A stretch of DNA of 64,000 nt from Membranipora membranacea (GCA_914767715.1 OU612070.1:21936025-22000024), one strand, 5' to 3'; positions 1 through 13,610 are shown, counted from the first letter of the stretch. Made by a program: numbers and translations. Notes: a model not told the origin generated them from the sequence alone.

Positions 1-77
1 TATATAGTAGTCAAGCTAAGGGCTTTCACAAAAACTTTGACTGATTCAAAATATTAAATATCAATTTTTTGACTAGG

Positions 78-3000
78 ATGGATTCCTGTATAACCTTCCA
101 TTTCTTATACTCTTTACTGTGGCTGTCTGTTTTACTTCGGCTTGTCAGAGCTGGTCAATCAACTAACATGTTTAATGTGGGTAAGTATCGAGTAAGGCGC
201 TTTAATTTTTATAGATATATTTACTTTTCAACATCTTAATTTATCCGTTATGTTATGGTTAATATTATCACAGAGTAATTCCGACCTGTTTAAAAGGTAT
301 AGGAACACCTAAAAAAAAGTTTTCCGACTGAGTTGATTTTGGCACATATGGAAGACCATCTAGGTAGGAGTATATTTCTATGAGGATCGAGGACGTAACG
401 TCTCATGACGTTGCGTTATTGGATATCGAGTCTGGCAAACCAAACTGATATATCTGATTTGGTATAACTTCTATTTGTGAGTGAGGAGCCGGTATTCTCT
501 GCCATATAGGGATATAAATTATTATGTTTTCACAAGACACAACAAACAATCACTAAACCGAGGGGACATATTTGTGTCATTCCTTATTTACTTTTCTTTC
601 TCTTATGTTTTCCAACCTTAGCTGGATTTTTTGAGCCTCGATCGTACAACACTAGTGAGCTATGGGAGGACAAGGACTCGCCCCTTATGTTCTTGTATGC
701 TAAGGATTATGCACAGATGGGCTCAGTGAGGTTTCCTAATGATACACGTCTCAACAGCTTTCAGTACAACATTACCAATCAGGATGGCTTTCTCTTGTCT
801 CAGAAAGGTAGAAAATGGATAATCTTTGTTTTGCAGACGATGTGATTGAATCTTCGCTTCTGAATTCTTGACTTATTGTCATCAATTCCTGACATTTGAT
901 ACTGTCAAATAATGATGAGTCAACGTTGCTCTGCTGGGATCTGGACGGATGTTTTCCTTTAATGTTTTGATGATCTGTAACTCACACGATTTGGGAGGAC
1001 AGAAACAGTCAAGAACAAACGAAAACGAATTTGCAGTGATAAATGTGCAATAGCGAGTAGTTTTATGTAGTCCACAATGCAATATAATCTAGGATGAATT
1101 TGTGAAGCCAAATTTGTTTGAACCTCTGTTTTATCTCATTCTTAGTTTGCGGAGATGCATTAAAGAATCTGCAGATAGGAGCTTCCATGGGAACTCGTAC
1201 AAAGTCACTACAGAAGTATATGTACATTGTCAGTGATGCTAAAAAGGTGCCATATTTCGAACTGTTACCCTCCCTGAGTGACAGTAGGTACGTTCAATAA
1301 TATGATATTCTGATACACCGTTGTCCGTAGCCTCACCTTGGCCGTGGTGCAATGGGTAGGGCATGGGTCTATTAATCGAGAGATCCCGTGATCGATTCCC
1401 GGCGGATCACGGTTGTGTCAGGAAGGGCATCCGACCTCAAACGCTTCTGTGCCACATTAGTATACATGCCATAGACCCATACTGATACAGGAAACAAAAA
1501 CCAAGAAACATCAAGGTATCACAAATGGTATCACAGGGTACTGATATTATAAATGGATGTGAGTTTTTTTTGTCTGTCATCTCACCAGTTTTGTAATGCT
1601 TTAAGTCTGGTTCTAGTCACATTCTGTGTGAATAAGGTATTCAAGCTTTTGATGCTCTCAGCTGGGTCATATGAAGATTAGCGCTCATTATCGATATTCA
1701 GAGAAGTTCAAGGATAATTAGCAGTACTTGCAGTCATTTCGAGATGACATACCGCATACTTCAAAATTGAGTCAATTGGTGATACGGGTATATCAAGATT
1801 CCAGCTCCCATTCTACACTTTCATGGTATAATTGATTCTTGTCAGAACTATTTACAGAGAGATGGTTATACAGATGCACCCAGACCCTAAAGAGCTGGTA
1901 GAACTGATCAAACATTTAATACAAGACAAGCAACATAAAGACTGGGGCTGGCAGAATGTCTTCATCGTTTACGAGTCTGATGACGGTAAGATAACAGGTT
2001 TGGCTAAACTTGCTGTGAAGGAATGAAACCCTCTCACAGAGTTATGATACATACATGTATTGTATATGTATATATACACAAACATATGTTTATTTATTCT
2101 TTACTGTGGGTGAAGGAGTTGGATTCCAACTCAATGCCCTCTGGAACCACTGTATTTCATTCATGGCTTTCCTGCTAACACTGCGCCTCCTGCTGATTGG
2201 TTGATCTATGCAGCCATGCTGCACCTTCTCAATAATGGTAACGTTGAGAAAAGATGAAGATCTATAATCCATTCGACAATAACAGGAAAGCTTGGAATAT
2301 ATACCAAACTGCTGGAACCTGTATGCTAAATAAGTATTTCCTTTGATCTGACTCGCAATAATGTACATTTTTTCAGCATTGAAGACGTATCTGAAGCTGC
2401 TGTCCCTGCATCAGTCAGATAACATGGCGATCAGCTCACATTATATACAGCCCGATGCTGACTATACTGACACCTTTGAGTACATGAGAGAAGTGGGATC
2501 TAAACAAATCATTGTGGATTGTAGCCTAAGATCCATCCTCAGGTTTATGAACAAAGCATTAGAAATGCAGATGTTGACTAGTGAATTTCACTACCATTTT
2601 ACATCTTTGGTAAGTTTTAACTGGTATCAAAATGATTAAGTGAGCCATACTGAAGAAATAAAATTATGGCCATGGATTTTCCCAAATGGTAATGAAGCTG
2701 TGGTAAGCCTATGAGCTTCTGGAATCACTTAAAATGGCAATGTCATAGCCAAGCAGCTTCAATCCTGAAAACTAGTGTGACAGTTTTTCATCTTGACTAA
2801 GCCATTTTGGCTTTGTTTTTTTTATTATTAAACACTTCATTTTTTTTAATTTTAAAGGATTTACACACACTGAACCTGACACATTACTCATATGGTGGAG
2901 CTAAGATTACCTGGGCTCAGCTAGTCAAGAGAATGGGAGATGAGCCTCGGAAGAAATCAGACGGTGTACGGCGGTTTGAGAACTACCTAAGCTCTAAAGC

Positions 3001-6000
3001 TGGTTACAGAAATCCACCCCATAGTTTCTTCACGGTAAGCTCAAGTCTGCCAAATATGAAGCAAGCAAGATAGGATTGAACTCTAATTATTCTTATTTAA
3101 TAATTCACAACCAACTATAATCTCCAGTGAAAAATAATAGGGCGTTAAACCTTAAATGTTTGACCGATGCTACATTATAATTAAATTTTAGCAACTTACC
3201 ACAGAAAAAGTAAATCCATTGCATGTATTGGTTTGTCAGCCGAAGTTCAAAATTAATATCAAATCAACTGCCCTTCTATTCCAGTCAAGCATCTACAAAC
3301 TAACAACAAAACTGTCACAACAAACTTTAGCCAAAAATTTTATATTTCAGACACATAACGCCCTTATTGTGGATAGTATGAGACTAGTAAACACAGCAGT
3401 GTTAAAACTCCAACGTGAACACGGCTCAAACTTCTCTACTAAATCGATCGATTGTGATCTCGAGTCAGATATCTGGTCGATGGGTCCTAAGTTTATGAGC
3501 GCTATACGAAAAGTGAGTCCTATTATATTTATATATATATATATAATATGTACATCAAGGGGACTCCAAATATCAAGTAACCTGTTGCCAAAAGCCATCA
3601 ATCAGCCAATCAGCTTGGTTTTGAAGAGTTGATGCATACTCACAAGAACTTCATTTATGAGCTGTATTGTCGGTTGGTTTTGCACTATCCTGACTGTATG
3701 CTGCAACTTTTGACGGGTATCAAAGGAAGACTTATGTTTTGATGTGTACAGGTACTGGTATCCCTAATATTCATGCTGCGTCCTATATCTATGCCCACCG
3801 GAAACTCCCTATAGAGGGAGAGCATACGATCTGGTATTTTTAGTGCGCAAAGATGAATGTTGTGCCAGTAACAATAATGACTACTGGCGCCGGGAATTGA
3901 ACCTGTACCCCAAAATCAACAAGCCCATTATATATATACAAACAAATATCATTTAAATGTGTACACCTTTTTCTATCGTTAGACCAGCTTAGATCACGGT
4001 ATGACAGGCTCCGTTCAGTTCACAAAAGATGGTAAGAGGACAAACTACACTCTCTATATAATGCAGCTTCTACCTGGAGGACAGATGAAGGATATCGGTA
4101 GTTACAAACCACCAGATGCAGAAGACCAAGGCATGTCTCTATTCCTCGACCCCATTCCTCAACCAAGAGCAGAAATAGATATGGACAGCTGGAAACACAA
4201 AGTTCTTAATGTTACCTCAATAAAGGCGAGTAGAATATACAACATGTTTAATAGAATTTCTTTTTCCTCCTAGGGGTTCGATGAAAGAATTCTGGTAGAT
4301 ACAAAGTGTTAAAGCTGTTTCAAATAAATTGATCCGCCAAAGTTTCGGTGATGCGTACTATATTGAATATTTAATTCTTTTAAAATTGAATATGGTGATC
4401 TCTTTAGCTAAAGAAGACAAATGACTGTACGACTATCTTACATATTCTAGTTTAACAACTCATATTTTGTGCCAGAGAAGAATCAACCATTGGAACAAAT
4501 CTTTGGAGTAAGCTGTGCTGTACAGGAAGAACTCCCACAAGTATATCAACGTTATCGAGATGATGATAACGGGCTAAACAAGTACAGTCAAGATGATACT
4601 TTTTTTAACCAGCATGTGCGTTGTTTTCAGCTAGCACCGTACTTGAAAGAAAAGAAAAACCATGCAGGATTAAATTTACCGAAGAATGCCCAATATGAAG
4701 GTTATATTGTGGATCTTATGAAGGCTATGGCGGAGCAGATTCTTGTGGATTATTCCTTTGGTAAATACTAAAAAAATCAAATCTATATGTTTTTCTCTGT
4801 TATTGATTGCTCATAGAGATCAACCAGTGATTTACAACAGTTTTGAGCATAGTGTGTATCAACAAAATTATAATTTGAGTTTGGTTGCATAAGGAGTCGG
4901 TAGCATGGGAACAACCTGATTCGGGCAACTTCATCTAATGTGTAATTGTCCTGTTTCCATAATATTAATTATTTAAGTTGTAAACTAAATTTTTATGGGA
5001 GATCGACCAATCAAATGGTCAAAGTGGGCGATGACTCTTGTGAAACGATTTGTTATTATAGAGCTGAAGTATGAGTTAAATGAGGTGAAGGACGGACAGT
5101 ATGGTAGTGCTATTGGTGATGGTGAGAAATGGGATGGTATGGTGGGAGAGGTTATGAGAGGTGTAAGTTATAGTAACTATACCAGCAATTGGTTTCCATA
5201 GTCATCAGATCGGTATCAGCTCAAGTTTGATCCAAATTGCCAGTTTTTCACCTTCGAGCTGCCGGCGGCTCACCGGTAGACAAGCAAATACTGGTTGCCA
5301 AGTTACAAGGGCAACAACCATGACTTTCCACCACAGCACCTGTGTATTCCCCATACTTTCAGGGATAATAGTTCAACAAAAATACCCCAAGCAACTGGTA
5401 TATTGGAATAGACACCCAGATTATATCACATAGAACGGAGAGATTGGGAAATACCAGGTTTTGTAAGGTTTAGGTGTAGTTCTCTCATTTTTTGTTATTT
5501 TGAGCGGATAATTAAGATTACAAACACGGAACGAGCCACGCTCTATCGCTGCCACAGGGAACTGTTTTCATAACAGTTTTCTGCCCCGTACAATACGGGA
5601 TATGAAAATCTAAGGACAATCAGAGGACAATACTATGATGCCCTACTGGATGGGTACATGTACCCACTCTGAACCCAAATGCCCTACCCATGGGATGGTA
5701 TTCTGGAACAATGTCCAAACCTTATGTAGTTATGTCCAAAAACTGAGGCACGCCCCTTACGCCCCCCTAGGCGGTCTAGCGTGATGTCGTCTTTGATGTA
5801 AGTTGATGTAAGTATACCAATCAATTGATTAATCAAACAAATTCATTTGCAGGAAGCGGATATGGCAGTTGCTCCACTGACAATAAACTATGAAAGAGAG
5901 CAGGTCATCGACTTTACCAAACCTTTCATGACTTTTGGGATCGCTATTCTATACAAAGTACCAGAGAAGGAGCCACCACATATGCTGTCATTTATGGAGC

Positions 6001-9000
6001 CCATTAACATTTATGTGTGGGGTACAATAATTGGTAAAACATTGAATTGTTATTACGGCAATAGCTAAAATGTTTAATATGCAGACTTGTTATTTTCTCA
6101 TAATATGTGAGGACAACTCTGGGGTCAAACCAAGTGAGGCTTTATGACTACTTCCACCGTCTAATACCTTAGCCCTGAACTTGAAACATCCATACAATGA
6201 TTTTTCCGAAAATCCATGCAATTCCATCATAAACTTTGGTGGCCCCTACATCCATGAATGCTCTCTGCTCAATAAGAATGTTGAGAAGTTGAAATAAGGT
6301 TCAAATAACAAACATTTTCTGACAATTAGGCTACAGTTGATAATCTTAGTATCTACTTGTTGGTAGTAATGATTGTTATATCTGTTATTTAGTTAGTGTC
6401 AATGATAATCCATGATGTTATTGTGACTTAGTTTGTGTCGGTGATAATAATCGACCTATTTTGTTACTTGTTTAGTGTCGGTGATTGTGGTGAGCTTCAG
6501 TATGTTTCTCTTCTCGAGGTTTTCCCCGACCGAGTGGGAGAACCCATTCCCCTGTCAGGATAACTATGAGTTCCTGGAGAATCAGTTCAATCTGCCCAAC
6601 GCATTCTGGTTCTCTGTTGGATCCATCATGCAGCAGGGTAAGTTAAAGATTTTGATTTATAGACTTTCTTTGCGTCATTGACATTACGCCCTACAAAAAT
6701 TAAAATATAAGATTGAGGCATGTCAAAAAATTTGGATGTCGATGTGATCAGACAAGGACACAGATGCGGACACTTTTTTTATTTGGTTCCTGCATCCAGT
6801 AAAAATCGAAATTCAGACATAAATTGACAACTATGCACTAATCTATGATGGATTAAACATCCTTCCGACACGATAATTGATCGCAAAAGCGAAACAAAAG
6901 AAGAGCAGGTAGATTCGCTTTACTATAACAACAACACCGTGTCATACTTATCATGGTATGGTTTGTTTACAGGATGTGACATCTTACCTAAAGCGCCCTC
7001 TACAAGGATCATAGCCATATCATGGTGGCTCTTTACGCTGATTATCATATCTTCGTACACAGCAAATTTGGCTGCTTTCCTCACCATAACAACTCCATCC
7101 GACACTATCAAAAGTGCTGACGACTTAGCAGCCCAAACTGCTATCGAATATGGATGCAAGGTAGAAACATCAGAAAAAATATACGTTATGTTCTCTTCTT
7201 GTTTCCTTGCCAGGTCATGCTATCAATCAAATCAAGCTTCAAACCTCCAATACAGAACACAAAGAAGTTGAATCTCTAGGCTGACAAATTTCCTAGCAAA
7301 TCAAATTTAAGGGGCTGCTTGTAATACTTCTGTCCTGCTAAACGAAAAGACAGTGTTGGACAGTCTTTGGTGAACTGAAATTGCTCTACTTTTTGTCCTG
7401 TATATGAGGTCTTATTGTGGGCATTGGGTTATTTTATTAGTTTTTCGGAAGAGTCAAATTAAAAAACAGTCAAATTAATGAGTTTTTGTCTCAGACTGTG
7501 TATCAGTCGATGCTCTTACAGATCTGTTAAGGCCTGTTCAGCTAAAACCATGCTTAATTACAATGAAGGCAAATTTGGCCATTTATCTACAGTTCGTTAT
7601 TATGAACAACCACTATCAATTTTGACACAGAAGTGTTTTTCTTTTGGTTTCAGGCAGGAGGCAACACTTGTGATTTTTTTAAGAATTCTAAGATTAAGAC
7701 GTATCAGGATATGTGGAATTTCATGAACAACACCTCGGGGGTTCTCACTGACACCATAACCAATGGAATACGAAGGGTTAAGTCTGGAGGCTATGCTTAT
7801 CTGATGGAGTCCTCTTCAATACAATATGAGGTAACTAATATGAATACCACAATGCAGACGAACCTTGAACCATTTGAGACCAATTATTTGAATTAAAATC
7901 ACTGTTATTAGTATTACACGTAATCCTTGATCCAAGACAATTGAAAGAGTTGCAAAGCCTGGAGAGAGCATTTTATGTAAAGTATGCTATGTAGTCTTTG
8001 TGTCAAACAACCTTTTTGAATTCTTTCTTCCTATTCATTCTAAGCTACTCCATTATAAACCCTACGGTTTCTGACAGATTTCAATTAATTCTTATCTTAT
8101 CTAAATGAGATTTGAAGATGAAGTTCTAATTGATTTTTTCCATCACTGTCAGATGGTGACAGATGAGGCGTGTGAGCTGACACAAGTAGGACCTCCTCTA
8201 AACAGTCTCAGCTATGGTATAGGACTTCCTGAAAGTATGTATCTTATGACTTGAATTTTCCTGCATTACTATTTTGATTTAGTGCTGGTGGTGAAAACTT
8301 TTGATAAGACCTGGTTAGATCAGATGGAGTACCTTGTGGAGGCAACCTCTTCTATTGTCCCTAAATCTTGAGACTTGTGTCGGTAGTGACTCTAATACCC
8401 TCCTTGCCTTCCGTAACCAGTGAGCGCACAGTAAACCTTCTTTATTTGTGGTCATGATCTGAACAGACCTGGCTCGGATAAATGGCTTGCCTGTGTTGGA
8501 TCAGATATTACATCCAGCAACAGGAATCAAACTGGATTATATGATCACCTGTCCTTATTTTTAACCATCAGACCGCTCATGACTCCATACTGTTGAATAG
8601 AGGCTATGAGACGCTACGATTATTAATGTGCAAACTATGACTGTTTTTTACAGAGTCACCATTGAGAGATATCATCTCTAGTACAATACTAAGACTGAAC
8701 GAGAAGCAGGTCTTACTAGAGCTGTATAATAAATGGTGGAAGGTTGATGATAACGCCTGTAAAACAAAGGGAAACGAAGGCACTGATTTACAGCTTAGAC
8801 TGAAGAACCTGGAGGGTATATTTGTGTTCCTAGCGGGTGGTCTGGCTATAGCCTGTCTGGTAGTTTGTATAGAGATCATAGCTTATGCTGTCAAACGCAG
8901 CAAGCAAGAAAAGGTGAGGACTCATAATGCTTGTCAAAATTTGTAGAGATGTTGCGATCATTCAAGGCTACACGAAGACCAAAGCAATATATTGACAGGC

Positions 9001-9786
9001 AGCTAGTTTTGCAGTAGTGATGCAATTCTTCGGGGTAAAATTAAAGATAGCATTACAAGATTATATAAATTGGGCTGATTTTTCTGAATACACACATATA
9101 ATTTTTATATGATTTAGATCCAATATTATTACTCTCTCAATCGCCTTGCTTGCATAGTTATTGGCAGTTGTCATCCCTTTTTACAATGAGAGACGATTAC
9201 ATTTCATTTATGTAATTTTTATATTTGAAGGTACCAGCGTACGAGATTCTGGTGTTATGGTTGAGGAATGCAGTGGACGGTACATTTCCCAGTTCAGCAT
9301 CACATAACAGTCTAGATAGAAGATCACTGTCCATACAAGGAAATCATTTCATGCAGCATAACAAGGTAAGATTTAGAGGATTGATGTAAAATATCCTGTG
9401 AGGGGTCCTACCACAAGAGAATAAAACAAGCGCTAAATACAGCTAAATACAAACCACCTGTACGAGTTAGTCAAACAGACCCATGAAAGAAAGAAAAACC
9501 AATCTTCAAGTCTAGAAGAGGGCAACAAGCTGTAACACTCCAATGCTTCCATAACTGACCGATGCCACAATACATTTTGCCCACGTGAGGAAATTCAACC
9601 TTGAATCGATCTGCGGCCATCATTGACTTCTCTACCATGGGTCGGCCAAGTTGAGATACTTTATATAATCCTTCTCCAAACAAAGCTAGCCTGAAGTATT
9701 TGTAATTTTTTTTGCAGGCAAATATTGCCAACTCAATGATAGAAGAAGAGACAGAACCACTGAATGGACACGTTAACAGACATTAA
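78..9786 (+). CDS. Ionotropic glutamate receptor, AKDF/kainate-like, complete 19-exon gene
   Basis: Ligand-gated cation channel of the plasma membrane. Exons: 78-180, 622-807, 1146-1287, 1846-1985, 2377-2609, 2858-3034, 3351-3512, 3983-4225, 4451-4507, 4631-4760, 5062-5162, 5853-6033, 6476-6637, 6973-7160, 7654-7830, 8153-8234, 8654-8913, 9231-9365, 9718-9786; total 2928 nt, 975 aa, all phases close. The ATG at 78 opens a hydrophobic signal peptide (about residues 1-25). The amino-terminal domain runs to about 450, then S1, M1 (about 597-620), a re-entrant pore with MQQGCD (Q/R-site Q about 671), M3 [11 protein letters not shown] (700-710), S2 and M4 (about 877-900), with a short cytoplasmic tail. 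Expected glutamate contacts are present: T568 and R573 in [11 protein letters not shown]740 in GGNTCDFF, E787 in YLMESSS. The stretch after T740 ([14 protein letters not shown]) is strikingly kainate-receptor-like. Intron 8 needs a GC donor. Exact exon edges are inferred. Confidence 0.9.
1335..1490 (+). mobile_element. tRNA-derived SINE-like element in iGluR intron 3
   Basis: The left part resembles a tRNA: a D-arm/A-box-like TGGTGCAATGGGTAGGGC near 1345 and a B-box-like GATCGATTCC near 1392. It is followed by the motif GGAAGGGCATCCGACC near 1420, which resembles the non-tRNA part of several tRNA-derived SINEs with RTE-type LINE tails. No good acceptor stem was found, so it is not a functional tRNA. 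Boundaries are approximate and no target-site duplication was established. Confidence 0.6.
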
Positions 9787-12140
9787 TACAACAAGTCTGA
9801 TCACCACATTGACGGCCCACTTACACTGACAAAGACAGTGATCAACCTTATGCCAATCAGAGTGAAAAGTTTTCTGAGCCATGGTTACCTGAGACTGGAT
9901 TAATAGAGATTAATCCAGTTCAACGCTGACATATTATAATACACAAGTGGTTACAGGAATCCAAAATCAGAATTCGATTAGAAATCCATGATTTGGTGCT
10001 ATGCTAGAGCATGATTTTGGTATAAATCTATATTGGTATTGTATAGTTCTACACATAGCATTTATAAGTCATTTTAACTGGATATATCACTTTTCTGTTC
10101 CTCATGAACTACTCAGCCCATATCAAAAATTTCTTCAATGATACGTTGGTAGTGGTCTGATAAGATTCTATCTTTCTATTTTTCTGGAATCGTATGTTTC
10201 TAAATTGACTGATTATACTCTAATATACTAAAAACTAGAGATGACTAGATCAGGACATCGGCCTGTAGTCCCATTCTAAAGTGGGTTTTGACGGAGCTTA
10301 TCCTGTCAGCAGCTCAGACTACTAAACAAAATTGTGTCAACATGTCAGCAAGGGTATTTGCGCTGTTGCATCTTGGGATAGTATATAATGCGAACTCTTC
10401 CAGCTCCAATGCTGAACACCGATCCCTATGTCTCAAAGCAAACCTGCAGTTCCGCGGAAAGTCTTCTTATGTCTATGTTGTAAAACATTGTATGTTATAT
10501 TCGTAGTTTATGTTTAGCTTTTACTGGTAACAGCAGCGAGGGCACAATACAATAATCAGAATATTCCAGCATGCATTCGGCATATGGCACCATATCAATC
10601 TCCGCCCACAACCACAATACCTTATCAGTCTAGTACTCAGTATGCATAATAACGCTGATGGATAGGGAATTCCCCTTTCTTCCTTGAATACAATTACAAT
10701 ACAGCGCCTGATAATTATGCAGTGGAAACATTGTGATAACAATTGGCTGACAATATATTGACGATTGGCATTTACAGGTACTCATACATGAGTGATATAT
10801 ATCGATGTTACCAATGACAAACCCTTCTCTGTTAAAAGACAGCACACCAGACACTAACCTAGATTGAAGACCATAACACAATTCACTGCTACATAAGATG
10901 AGAGTGTAGGCAATGGCAATGGCTCAGCCCAGATAACGCTACTAGATACTTGAAACGTAATGCAATGCTATATTTATTTTCTAGATAATTACCTTTCTTA
11001 TTCCGGGGATATAGGGTCACCAAGAGATGACCCCCTAGGCTTAGGCTATAAAACAGACCAGCCATTAGACCTGGAATATTTGGAAATATTTTGGTCTGAG
11101 GCAGAGAACATCGATAACAAGGGGCAAAATTCTAGAGAGCAAGCCTCCCAGCACATTCTAATTACAGACAAACAGAGCTCAACACGCTATGATGCCAGAT
11201 AGAGTAATGTTTTATGAGCTGTATGTCATACTCAGCATCCTGAGTCTGAATACAAGTCCTTAGTGCGACAGCTGTGCTGTCTCCTATATTTTCTTTTACT
11301 AGCACAATTTTGTGGAAAGATTGAGCTACTAGCTTACATACATTACAGGGCTGCATGGAAAAGGGAGTGCATACAGGCTTGTGCCTTGCATCCCTTAATA
11401 TCATATTTCCATTGGTAGGCTGGATCAAACCTTTTAAGAACTAAGATGGTTTGTGAAACACATAGACTTAAAAATAAATAAGTCTAGCAGGCTAGCAGGA
11501 AAAATTCTACATAGCCTTTAGTTAATGTGCATTGTGTTTGTTCGGGCTATACCATAGCTGAGTAGAGGATATCAGACTAATCAGATTCAAATAACATGAG
11601 CATGTGATGATGATTCATGCTGAAGAACCTGCTGGCATGATTCCAGAATCTACAAATACACAGCAAAGTGTACATAGTTACCAGACTATAACAATGGGCT
11701 GCTTTACAATCTTGGACCATAATAATAATGGATAAGAAATCCCAGGGCATCAAAACAGAGCAACCAATAACATTGTGCCAAGTTGATGAATATCCTCATA
11801 CTTACTTTGATTGGCTGATAATTGCAATTAATATTTTTGGAACTTGGGAATACCACGCTATGGCTAAATGGTCGGAAATCCCCTTCATTTGTGAATGCAT
11901 CATGAGACTAAAAGTAAATAAATAAAGCACTTTACCGCGCGGCTGGCACTGCAGTTGATACGAGTAAACTGGTGAAGCAACATCAGTTTATGAAATAGAA
12001 GTATAGGAATACAGGAAAATAGAAAAATAGAAAAGTAGAAAAAAAGGAAAAAAAGGAAAAATAGAAAAAATAGAGGCAAAGTTCTTAACTCATAACCTGG
12101 TTTCCAGTTTATAGAGCCTGTGTTGTAGTCCCTACCTTTT
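9787..12140. other. Unit A spacer between iGluR stop and membrane-protein gene
   Basis: No gene is supported here. The stretch is copied in units B (21007-23420) and C (31488-33930). It contains an 80-codon open frame (10960-11202) that stays open in B but is interrupted in C, and a 72-codon frame (10288-10506) destroyed by a deletion in B. Purine-rich AAAATAGAAAAA-type low-complexity sequence lies at about 11996-12075. Part of the interval may be receptor 3' UTR and part the promoter of the next gene; no clear TATA box or poly(A) signal was identified. Confidence 0.5.
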
Positions 12141-12509
12141 GCAATGAGACAAAGTTTCAATTCAAGAGCTATTGGATATTTGAAGAACAACAATGCCATC
12201 TATGAGGTAAGAATCGGAAATATAAGATATTCATTCAACATTTTGGTTGGAGCTAAGAGAAGTTCCTGTCAAGGTGAAATGTTTGAAATGATAAGTTCTT
12301 TGAGATTCAAGAAACTCTAGGCGTAATATAGTATTTCTCATTTTTATGAAGCTTAAGCGGGTACTCCATCTTTTATTTCCTACTGAAACATACTATGTAG
12401 AAAAAGTTGAGAAGATTGAGAGAGATGCTAATTAAGACAGCTATATGACATCTTATTTTCTGCAGAATGTTTCCACCTCAAATGACATACTAGAGGTGTT
12501 TTTTTTAGA

Positions 12510-13610
12510 ATGCCAGGCTGGAGCGATGTGCCGCACCAAGATTTGATTTGGGAGAGCGAGTTTGGGGAAAGTTCAGACGAAGAAGAAAACAACATCGCTG
12601 ACATTGATACGGTATCTGACAACATAGCGGTGAAATCGACCACTGTTCAATACGTGAGAGAACTGATCGCTGTGCAGGAGGTAGAAACCGGTGATGAGCC
12701 TGACTCTCTTGCCTCAGGAACTCAAGTTGTCGGTGATGATGACTCAGATTTGAGTGAGAATGAAGATGAGAATGGAAATGAATTTGAAACGGCCAGTGAA
12801 TGCTCTAGTGATGATGCAGAGCAAGAAGAATCGGACACGGAAGACTCGAGATTAAACACAGATGAACAGTTTGATGCGGACTTTGAGGACTTCCTTCCAG
12901 AAGCAACAGAAGAAGATATGACAGAAATGTCTGAAAAATTCCAACAATTTTTCATCTTTAGATGCTTTGCTCTGGTTTTGTTGCATCTCAATTCCGAACA
13001 TGGAATTATGTTTTATCTTGCGCTGTTGTTTACCATTCCGGGTATCCTTAAGATGTTGTCACATCCGACTTCAACACTCAAAGGACTATATAACTGCTTA
13101 TCTGCAAAGACAGCTCCATTGACCATTCTATGTATGTCTCTTTTGTTGATCCACAACCATGCCGCAACTTCCAAACTCTCTCTCCATTGCGTTATTTTAC
13201 TCAGGATGCACGGGGTACTTCGTCGTCAAGAAGTTTTTCCAACATTGTTTAGGCTACATGGTTGTAGAGCTTCTATTTGGTCAAATATCTGGTGTGGGAT
13301 TGGAAATTTTGCTATGGTTATATATGCACTAAGCTTCTCAATTTGTCTGAGCCATGATGATTTTGGTGGAACGGACTTAGCCTTGTACTTGGATGTGATT
13401 TTATATATCATACATTATGGTGGTGTGATTTCACTACATCTAGGCATCATGTTAGATGGTTCACACGTCTATTCTCGCATAGAACCAACTGCGCTGCAAA
13501 GTTTCAGAAGTCGAGTAGAATTTTGTATGGATTACAGCAATTATAAGGTGGGCAAAGTGTATGAATCGATTGAAGATAATGCTAGAGTATTTTATATGGC
13601 ATGCCTGTAA
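12510..13610 (+). CDS. Acidic-N-terminal multi-pass membrane protein, unrecognised family, copy A
   Basis: 366 aa in one coding exon; I do not recognise the family. Residues 1-145 are very acidic and serine-rich (GESSDEEENN at 19-28, several S/T-D/E-rich clusters that could be CK2 sites). Residues 146-345 are hydrophobic, with about four to five membrane spans near 147-160, 165-182, 202-216, 258-280 and 290-313. The signature CVILLRMHGVLRRQEVFP (227-244) separates the middle spans. There is no signal peptide. The start is the first ATG, 2 nt after a splice acceptor (ttttttttag). A 5'-UTR intron, 12207-12508, with donor GAG|GTAAGA, is kept in the other copies. A poly(A) signal follows at 13834. 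The 366-codon frame is retained in B and a related frame in the diverged fourth copy, so the protein is probably real. Its position just downstream of the receptor suggests, but does not show, a shared role. Confidence 0.75.
   Translation: MPGWSDVPHQDLIWESEFGESSDEEENNIADIDTVSDNIAVKSTTVQYVRELIAVQEVETGDEPDSLASGTQVVGDDDSDLSENEDENGNEFETASECSSDDAEQEESDTEDSRLNTDEQFDADFEDFLPEATEEDMTEMSEKFQQFFIFRCFALVLLHLNSEHGIMFYLALLFTIPGILKMLSHPTSTLKGLYNCLSAKTAPLTILCMSLLLIHNHAATSKLSLHCVILLRMHGVLRRQEVFPTLFRLHGCRASIWSNIWCGIGNFAMVIYALSFSICLSHDDFGGTDLALYLDVILYIIHYGGVISLHLGIMLDGSHVYSRIEPTALQSFRSRVEFCMDYSNYKVGKVYESIEDNARVFYMACL

Noticed and set aside
1338-1410. Possible tRNA gene
   Set aside because: A and B boxes are present but no convincing acceptor or anticodon stem could be folded, and SINE-like sequence follows.
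9471-9731. 86-codon - strand open frame, also open in units B and C
   Set aside because: It lies across the last receptor intron and exon 19 and is copied simply because the units are near-identical; no start context, splice sites or recognisable domain.
10288-10506. 72-codon open frame with TTACTGG-rich end
   Set aside because: A roughly 55-bp deletion destroys it in unit B; no family features.
10960-11202. 80-codon open frame preceded by TTTTCTAG, considered as an alternative last iGluR exon
   Set aside because: Phase does not match exons 17 or 18, and the unit C copy has a stop and many replacement changes.
11728-11925. 65-codon frame upstream of the membrane-protein gene
   Set aside because: Broken in unit C, lies before the conserved 5'-UTR donor and has no splice connection to the coding exon.
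12144-12206. ATG-started frame MRQSFNSR just before the 5'-UTR donor, considered as a first coding exon
   Set aside because: Splicing to the acceptor at 12508 puts it out of frame with the main ATG; best read as 5' UTR, possibly a small upstream frame.
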